This document shows, piece after piece, positions 57,468-64,000 of a stretch of DNA of 64,000 nucleotides. The stretch comes from Pseudeuparius sepicola (Eukaryota > Arthropoda > Insecta > Coleoptera > Anthribidae): positions 113,016,035 to 113,080,034 of the forward strand of contig OY987298.1 in the NCBI GenBank assembly GCA_963920635.1, given 5' to 3'. A program made the position numbers and the translations under genes. The notes under the pieces are model-generated. The model was not told where the DNA came from, searched no databases, and saw only the letters and a program-made list of their open reading frames with translations. The number at the start of each line of letters is the position of its first letter. Within the stretch, counting starts at the first letter, position 1.

Positions 57468-60250
57468 TTACAAATGTTGTAAATTTCGAAGTTTATAATT
57501 TTTATTAGTTTTATTAGAAACAATATCACGATTTAAAAATTTTAAAGAAGAATAGATTCTAAATCTTACATAAAGGGATAATAAATAGGCATGATTAAAA
57601 CTAGGGCATGGATGTTGATATGAAATGTTTTGCAGCTTATTTTTTAATTTCACACCAACATTTTCTTCTAAAGCAAACTTTGGAAAGAGGGTACAAAAAT
57701 TAACTTTGAGAATTTTAATATAATGGGGGTTGGATTCAAGCAATTTCCCCCTTGCTGCCTAATAGTGCCGAAAAAATTTTCGAGACAATCTTGATTTAAG
57801 CGTCGAGTGTATAAGGAACTAAACTCTAAACAATGAAATTTTTCCCAAAGACCTAAAAATGAATTTATTGTGATTTGCCACCCTTTCAAAAATTTTACTT
57901 TATTGGTAACCTCTATATTTTGTTTTAAAATTTTAATATTCTCAAAGTATGTAAACATTTCCTTTAAAAAATCGACTTGGTAATCTGCTCCTTTGAAAGG
58001 TCTATTGTACTTGTATTACTGCCTGATATTTTTGAGGAATTTAAGATATCAAATAACTTATCAATTTTTTCTACAAATGACACTGTAGCGTTTGCCGAAG
58101 GGGGGAATTGTCCGAATTCAATAAAGGAATTAAGTGCCACAGCTACCATTGCGCTGAAAACTTGGACGGCTAAACTAACCTTCAGTTTTTTAAAAGGATT
58201 CGAATTAATGTGTTCATCTGTAAATTTTGGACACAGCCGAAGAGCCAAAGGCTTATGTTTTTGTTTATTATAAATTTGGTCAATACCTATACGTTTTATT
58301 TGTACATCCTTCAGAGGTTTCGAATGTGTAATTGAAAAAATTATTTCGTGTTGATTTTAAGAGATGCGGCACATCAAAAATATAAAATATTTTTTCGCTA
58401 TCGACATAAAAATGTGAAGAGTTTGGAGAGATACCAACTGATTTTGAAAATTGTACAAAATTTGATCCTTGATCAGACACTAACGCACTTACTAGTAATC
58501 CTACAGATTTAAGTTTCCTTATTGCTTCAAAAATAATAAATTTTAATTCCTCCCCTGAACAAGTATCAATAAAGAAATAAGCAACTGGTTGCTTCCACTT
58601 AGCAAATATTGCTCTAGCCATAATAGCTAAAACATATTTAGCAGGAGCATATATTTTTTCCTTCAATGTATTATGAAAGCCAACAATGGTATCGGAATAT
58701 CTATTGTAAAATAAAAACATTTTTAATGACATTTCGTCAATACAAAGAATGCACTGTTTTGAAGAACCCTCTAAATTTGTAGCTTTTGATTTAATAACCT
58801 CAAAAATGAAACTGTTAAGACCTGCAGTTATATGCCATTTGCTAGTTATTTTTTGAAGAGTGCTTTTAGATGGCAAATAAAGTGGTTTCATTAAAAATCT
58901 ATAAGCATTTGGGCTTAGAAAATAAATTGTTAAGGAAAATTGTTTCATATCTGAAGAGTAACGATATCCCTGTGGATCTTCTTTGGGATTTTCTAAATAA
59001 TGCCTTACAAATAGTAGCATTGAAGCAGACAGTTTTTTCTCACAAATGGCAAGAAATTGTTCGTCATTTATTTCAGTGTCGGCACTGTCGACAGCTTGCT
59101 CCAACTTCGGATGCAACTTTCTTTAGAGTTTTTTTATTTGTAACTTTAATGAATGCTTTCTCGGACTATGTGCACTCAAACTAAGAGAAGTTTGTTGACT
59201 AGCATCTAAAAATAGAATTATTCAATAACAAAATAAGTAAAAAAAAAAAATACAATATATGTACACACACCCAAACTTATAATATGGAATCACTTAATAT
59301 TTATTACAATTTATATTGTCGGGTTTTTCACATTTAACTGTTTTTGTTAGTAAACACTTTTGACTTTCCATGACATATAATTTTTTTGACAAAAAAAATT
59401 ATCGCAAATAATGCGTGATGCCATATAAGTTTGGGTGTGTATACTATAATAACAGTTTGTGAATATAGATCATTACCTTTTGATGCAACTGAAAATTCGG
59501 TAATGCTGTGGAGATCGCCTATAGGTGACTGTGACAGATGGGGTGTACTTGGTTGATCCAAAGGTTGAGCGATCGAGACTGGTTGATCAAGTTCTCGTTG
59601 AGGTTCTAACAAAGTCAAGTTGCTGCATACAGACACAGAAGGACTCTGTGAAGAAGCCTCATCGATATAACCTAGTAAAAAAAATTAAATGCAGCAAAAT
59701 TACAAGTATCAGCAAAAAATACATATTATTATCTAATAATGAAGGGGTAATTATGGGGTCAAAATGTCAAGAAAATCGGGCGGTGCATACACTAATTTCC
59801 ATAATTACCAATGAAGGTACTTACATGATGAGAACACAGTTGGTATTGCTGTTTTCTTTAGCCCAGACTTCGACTGGTTTGCAAACATACTATTTTCAAA
59901 GTGCATTGAACAAACTTTATAATTAATAAAAAGCTGTGTGGGTGTTTTTTCTAACAAATCCTGCCTTCCACACTTTCTCGTCCATGCATAACACCTTGAA
60001 AAAAAATTAAAAACCATAGTTAGGTAGGTATTATCAGTAGGAAACCATTTGTGGGTTTTCTGGGGTAGGTAATACTCCAGTAAAAGGGGTAGTACCTACG
60101 TAGGACATAAAATTTATAATACCTAAGGATATAATAATGTGGTAACAAGGTAGGGACAAACTACACATAGGTACCTACCTGTTTTCATCAGCAGGTATTT
60201 TGAAAAAACTTATCCCAACATTCCTCGTGTTGTTAGAACATCCACGAACA
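57468..60250 (-). pseudogene. THAP9/P-type transposase B, multi-exon, inactivated
   Basis: Exon pieces (minus). About 60250-60179: THAP start, NYCCVRGCSNNTRNVGISFF, donor AACAG|GTAGGT. 59994-59825: THAP end with VCSMHFENSMF and AIPTVF, completing C2CH. 59671-59477: linker. 59205-58282: transposase core with LCIDEMSLKM (first Asp), SALVSDQGSNFVQF (second Asp) and YIFDVPHLLKSTRNNF. A TAA at about 59124 lies in frame in this exon. Frames then shift near 58290-58330, 57985-58000 and 57700. CPKFTDEHIN, FSAMVAVAL, RRLNQDCLENFFGTIRQQGG and FPKFALEEN continue the family to 57468. Splice phases of the first four exons agree. No TIRs were identified, so element ends are unknown; the first codon is also uncertain. 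Confidence 0.82.
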
Positions 60251-61221
60251 CAGCAATAATTGCGGGGCCATTTTGTCACAAAACCTAAGCACAAAGTGGG
60301 TTTTCTGGGGCACAATGCACTAGTGTAAATACAGCAACGAAGTATTCGAAGTAACAACACAAGCAGTCAAGTTGAGCTGAATACATATTGTACACCTTAT
60401 CTGGTCCCTGTTTTGGATACTTTTATCACAGTCATGATAATAATACTGGGCTTTTTTACTTAGAAATTGGTAATCGTTTTTCGTTTTATTGTTTACGTTT
60501 TATAAGGAGTTTAACCTCAATTGAACATACTGACGCTGTCTGGCGTCTGGCGTTAGGTGGCGCGTCAGTCGTAGGCCACGAACGACGTTGCCGGACTTCG
60601 TCAGCTTTTATGCCTGACAATTTCCTTAAATTCATTTAGCTATTTTTATCGCCTTCAATTTAATATCAACCAAAATACTATCAAGGACTAACATTTTTAT
60701 AAGTAAATTATCATCGATTTCATTTTATACTAAATTAATTTTCATTATATTTTTGTGGGTTGCCTTGGTTACCGGCTCCCGACTGGACGATCTGGCAGTA
60801 CCGCAAGAACGGAATCTGTGGCGCCGCGCCGCGCTGTTGTCAAGCATTCCGCTTTCATAATCAAGTCCCAGAAAACAGGGGTCAGGTTGTGGGTTTTCTG
60901 GGCTCAGATAAATAGAATAAATGGTTCGTAAAACATTATAATTTTACTACCGGCACACATTAGATAATATTAATTGCTTTCATATTAATTTTATTGGTAT
61001 ACCTACCCAAAATGAATAAATGATAGTGAAAAATATGTTGACATGTTTTAACCTTTCTAAGGATCTGGCGGCCTAGCAATACTCTCCGTCCCCACCACCT
61101 CATAAAAATACCCCTCTGCCCTCTTAAATTAGCCAAGTGCCACTTCTGATTCGTCCTTTTCTGGGGTGTTACAGATCCGGCCATTTGCTTGATTCCTCTT
61201 ATTATTCCTTTACTCAATGAT
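60251..61221. other. No gene recognised
   Basis: GTGGGTTTTCTGGG occurs at 60051, 60297 and 60891. A GC-rich patch lies at 60525-60610 and another at 60770-60845 (GGCGCCGCGCCGCGCTG). 61133-61172 is the inverse of the 55796 word. The second patch could be a first exon of element B, but nothing proves it. Confidence 0.35.
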
Positions 61222-62074
61222 GCTACTTAAAAATTTGAAATTTGGTATAATATGTTATCTACATACTGGAAGACGCCTTAGGGTAGTATATTCATTTACA
61301 CAGTGCCCTAAAAAAGGCTAAAACTAACAACCCTTATTAATTTTTTGCTCAAACTTTTTTGAGGTTATCTTTTTGGTCTTTTTCAGTGTATCATTTAATT
61401 TTACAACAAAAGTGTACTCTTGTTTCATAATGATAAAATCAACCGTTTGCGTTGAAATTGGCAAAACGTGCCCCAAAACACCTGTTAACTTAAAACATTC
61501 GAAACATAAAATTTTTACCTAGCGCTTTCAAACGTAACACATCGACTGTACCATTTAAACTGAGAAAAAAATCCCTATGCTGTTTTGACCAATGTCCAAT
61601 TGGTATTTTTTTCGTTGTTTTGAAAGTAGAGTCGAAAGTTTGAAAGTGGTAGGTAAAAATTTTATGTTTCGGATGTTAACGTTAACAGGTGTTTTGGGGC
61701 ACGTTTTGCCAATTTCAACGCAAACGGTTGATTTTATCGTTATGAAACGAGTACACTTTTGTTGCAAAAAAGTTTGAGCAAAAAAAATAATAGGGGTTGT
61801 TAGTTTTTGCCCCTTTTTAAGGCACTGTATAAATGAATATACTACCCTAAGGTATCTTCCAGTAAGTAGATAACACATACCAAATTTCAAATTTTTAAGT
61901 AGCGCCGTTATTGAGATATAAATTAAAAAAAATACTTTTGGGTCACCCTGTAGACCCAAATAACTTGTCAAGAAAAGCCCAAATCGAAAAATTTTATATG
62001 AAAGACCCCCCCTTAAAACCACCTGCCGAACACCCCTTTTAAAGTATTTACTATACATTCTGACTCACCCTGTA
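61222..62074. mobile_element. Foldback element with one CACCCTGTA terminus
   Basis: Arms 61222-61520 and 61648-61904 are inverted repeats (TACTTAAAAATTTGAAATTT). The right side continues to GACTCACCCTGTA at 62074, the complement of the TACAGGGTGAGTC end seen at 6307. The left terminus is missing; the left arm has about 42 extra bases. Confidence 0.82.
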
Positions 62075-62385
62075 TAATCCATTTAAGAGATCTTAACTTT
62101 ACACACTGCTACAAAACCATCCACAAAGAACAAAACAAGACAAAACCTGCTCTAGAAGGTTAAGTTGGTATTAACTGTACATTTTTAAATGTCTATGGTT
62201 GCCTCCCCTATGATATCACTGCCTCACGAAAACAAGTTTCGGATACACCTAAAAAGATTTTGTATGGTCTTGCTCGTGAAAATACACTTTTTAAAATTTA
62301 TTTTTTTGTCCTTGTGACAGATAAAGTTAGTAAATAAAACTTATTGGCCTCTTGTAATTATCTTCTGAAGTGACTTGTGTTGCAG

Positions 62386-62711
62386 GTATATTATTGACCA
62401 TGACGATCCTACATTAGGACGAACGTCTACTACCCATTGGGTTGTCCGAATGATATTTTTACTGTTACAACTAGCACCTCTTCTACGTTACATAGACACC
62501 TTAATATATGGTATTAGGAGTAAAATAGCAGCATCAACTGATAATGACAGCCAGCAGTTAACGTTATATAGGCGAATGTTGGACGAAGACACCAACAGTG
62601 CCCTTTTGCGACTGTTCCATTGTTTTCTTCACTCTGCCCCCCAGGCAGTAATACAACTTGTCATTTTGCTTCTACATGTTACTCATCAAGAAAAGCACGA
62701 TATAAGCATAG
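62386..62711 (+). CDS. XK-related protein, exon 2
   Basis: Acceptor TTGCAG|GTATAT, donor ATAG|GTAAAT. Encodes residues 97-205: YIIDHDDP, VVRMIFLLLQLAPLLRYIDT (membrane segment) and LLRLFHCFLHSAPQAVIQLV, the LRLFE.FLESAPQ..LQL-like signature of the XK family. The following intron is 60 nt. Confidence 0.9.
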
Positions 62712-62771
62712 GTAAATAATAAAAGGATACACAAAAGATATATCTTTATATGTTTATTTTTATTACTCTAG

Positions 62772-62933
62772 ATGTAATAGTTATCCAGTTGTGGACTATA
62801 TTGGCAGCAGTAATCTCGATAGCGTGGTCGCTGACTGCTTATCATTGTTCCGTTCGGTATTCCAGGGATGATAAGGACAAAATTAAGGGAGCTGGAATCT
62901 TGGTGGCTTTCTGTTGGCAACTTATGAGTGCAT
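62772..62933 (+). CDS. XK-related protein, exon 3
   Basis: Acceptor CTCTAG|ATGTAA, joining G|AT to make Asp; donor GCAT|GTAAGT. Encodes residues 206-259: VIVIQLWTILAAVISIAWSL (membrane segment) then YSRDDKDKIKGAG, matching the SRDDK block of XK proteins, and the start of the next helix (LVAFCWQLMSA). Further exons lie beyond 64000. Confidence 0.9.
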
Positions 62934-64000
62934 GTAAGTAAGAAGTTTTTGTGTGGTTATAATGTAGCTTATAAATTAGCAATTTGACATGCTTTGTGTG
63001 GATAAATTTTGCAATTTACTTTGTTCTGTTTTTAAAATCTGATGCGACATTTTAAAAATTCATTAATGACTACGTTTAGGTATCTCGACAAGTTCAATCC
63101 GATTGAGAGAGGTTTGAATTCACTGGAGCGGACTCAAGTACACGGCGTAAACCCTACAGATTCAAATTCAATAATATTTAAAATTTCAAGCCAAGCCGCT
63201 ATTTCCAAACAGAAGTTGGCCAGAATGTGCACCAACCTACAACAGAATAAGTATAATAAGTTAATGTCCCTAGAGAGGATTGAAAACCGTAGGATTATAA
63301 AAGTTTTGACATAACTCAATCCGATCAATTTCAATCCGATCGAGTTGTCACAAGATAAACGTAGTCAATGCCAAATCGGCAGTGCAGAAATGAGGTTAGG
63401 ATTCATCCAAATTTCAATGCTACAAGAAAAATCCTCGAAAAAATCTAAATCCAAAATTTATTTGATGACATTTGATACAATGCTTACTGATGGTACCTAA
63501 CTAGTCTATGCATTTTAATGTTAATATGTAGGTTGACATAAAACCATCTCTGTTCACTGGTGTCACCTATTAGAGGACAACAATTATTTTCCAAAAACTT
63601 ACGACGCTGTGAGTTATTTTCCAAAAAATTGCAAGGCTACTTTTAAAGTACCTACAGTGTTCGTTTTCTTTATAATATTTATTATCAACAAAGTACAAAT
63701 CAAGAGACAATAAGTCACTGTAAATTAGGTCATATATTTTTTATAAATTAGCTTAGCTCCTACCCTAGATAATTGGTGGCGGCAGCTACAGTTCAAGCAA
63801 TTTAAGTAGACACTCTGCAGGAATGTTTGGAATGAATCCTCATGGGGACATGACACACTATTGGCTGCCTTAAATCCCTACTTCAATCGCCATTGACGAC
63901 AAGGTTGTCAATTATACGACTGCATTTAAATTCACGCATGTGAATAGAGACATTTCTTAAAGCCAGCCCACACCCCCCCTGCACACATCAGGCCACGCAT
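62934..64000 (+). other. Xkr intron 3, start; short inverted repeat
   Basis: Donor at 62934. 63066-63110 (TGACTACGTTTAGGTATCTC, CAATCCGATTGAG) is roughly inverted at 63310-63365 (CAATCCGATCGAGTTGTCAC, AACGTAGTCA), so the 90-codon ORF between them probably belongs to a small repeat. 63370-64000 shows nothing recognisable and no further XK exon. Confidence 0.45.

Larger units (their letters stand above)
43291..62385 (+). other. Xkr intron 1 (19.1 kb)
   Basis: Donor GTAAGT at 43291, acceptor TGTTGCAG ending at 62385. The split TG|G codon restores SLRWYIIDHDD, which reads straight through as XK family sequence. The intron holds nearly all the repeats listed from 43.7 to 62.1 kb. Confidence 0.8.

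Noticed and set aside
63042..63314. 90-codon ORF as a possible further Xkr exon
   Set aside because: No membrane segment or XK motif, and it lies between short inverted repeats; the frame does not continue the TGCAT donor phase through a plausible acceptor.

Overview
The window is nuclear DNA from an insect: AT-rich, intron-containing, and dominated by transposable-element debris. The order cannot be fixed from sequence alone. Two cellular genes stand out, both recognised by protein family and by consistent GT-AG splice phases. The first is WDR48 (UAF1, the WD-repeat activator of the deubiquitinases USP1, USP12 and USP46). It runs on the minus strand from its start codon at 41491 to at least 4926: ten coding exons, 608 codons, with the last exon or exons to the left of the window. 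The second is an XK-related (Xkr) membrane protein on the plus strand. Its start codon is at 43001, its next exons are at 62386 and 62772, and it continues beyond the right edge. The two start codons are 1.5 kb apart and divergent, so they may share a promoter region.

Almost everything else lies in the introns of these genes or to the left of WDR48 exon 10, and is mobile or repetitive. Left end (1-4.9 kb): an R4/Dong-like retrotransposon ORF ending in a (TAA)n tract, which is also the 3' tail of a CR1-like LINE on the other strand. WDR48 intron 8 (5.4-21.6 kb): GATC-rich inverted repeats, a foldback with 545-bp arms, a tRNA-derived SINE, small palindromic MITEs, a decayed jockey-like LINE, three further foldbacks, a perfect 43-bp palindrome and a ~136-bp tandem array. 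Intron 7 (21.8-27.7 kb): a P-element-like transposon with terminal inverted repeats, a target-site duplication and a decayed THAP-type transposase, itself split by a mariner-like foldback. Intron 4 (28.7-35.2 kb): a TIR element, a hAT pseudogene, a Penelope-type GIY-YIG fragment, a TIR transposon holding a putative solo LTR, and a foldback with a hammerhead-ribozyme-like core. Intron 2 (35.6-41.2 kb): an EEP-type LINE whose reverse transcriptase is cut off by 15 copies of a 141-bp repeat.

Xkr intron 1 (43.3-62.4 kb) holds two oppositely oriented arrays of the same ~119-bp repeat (45.3-47.8 and 54.3-55.4 kb), copies of a composite module (microsatellite, minisatellite with ATGGCGG, foldback), a lone THAP exon, and a second THAP9/P-type transposase pseudogene.

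The two genes have no obvious joint function. The main themes are nested insertion (several orders of insertion can be read directly) and an unusual density of near-perfect foldbacks. Those inside the introns would be transcribed as long hairpins. Two foldback families carry cores resembling the hammerhead ribozyme (CTGATGA, stem, GAAA), in a window that also holds a GIY-YIG fragment of the Penelope type, a retroelement group known to carry hammerheads. That is the most promising lead, but it is unproven.
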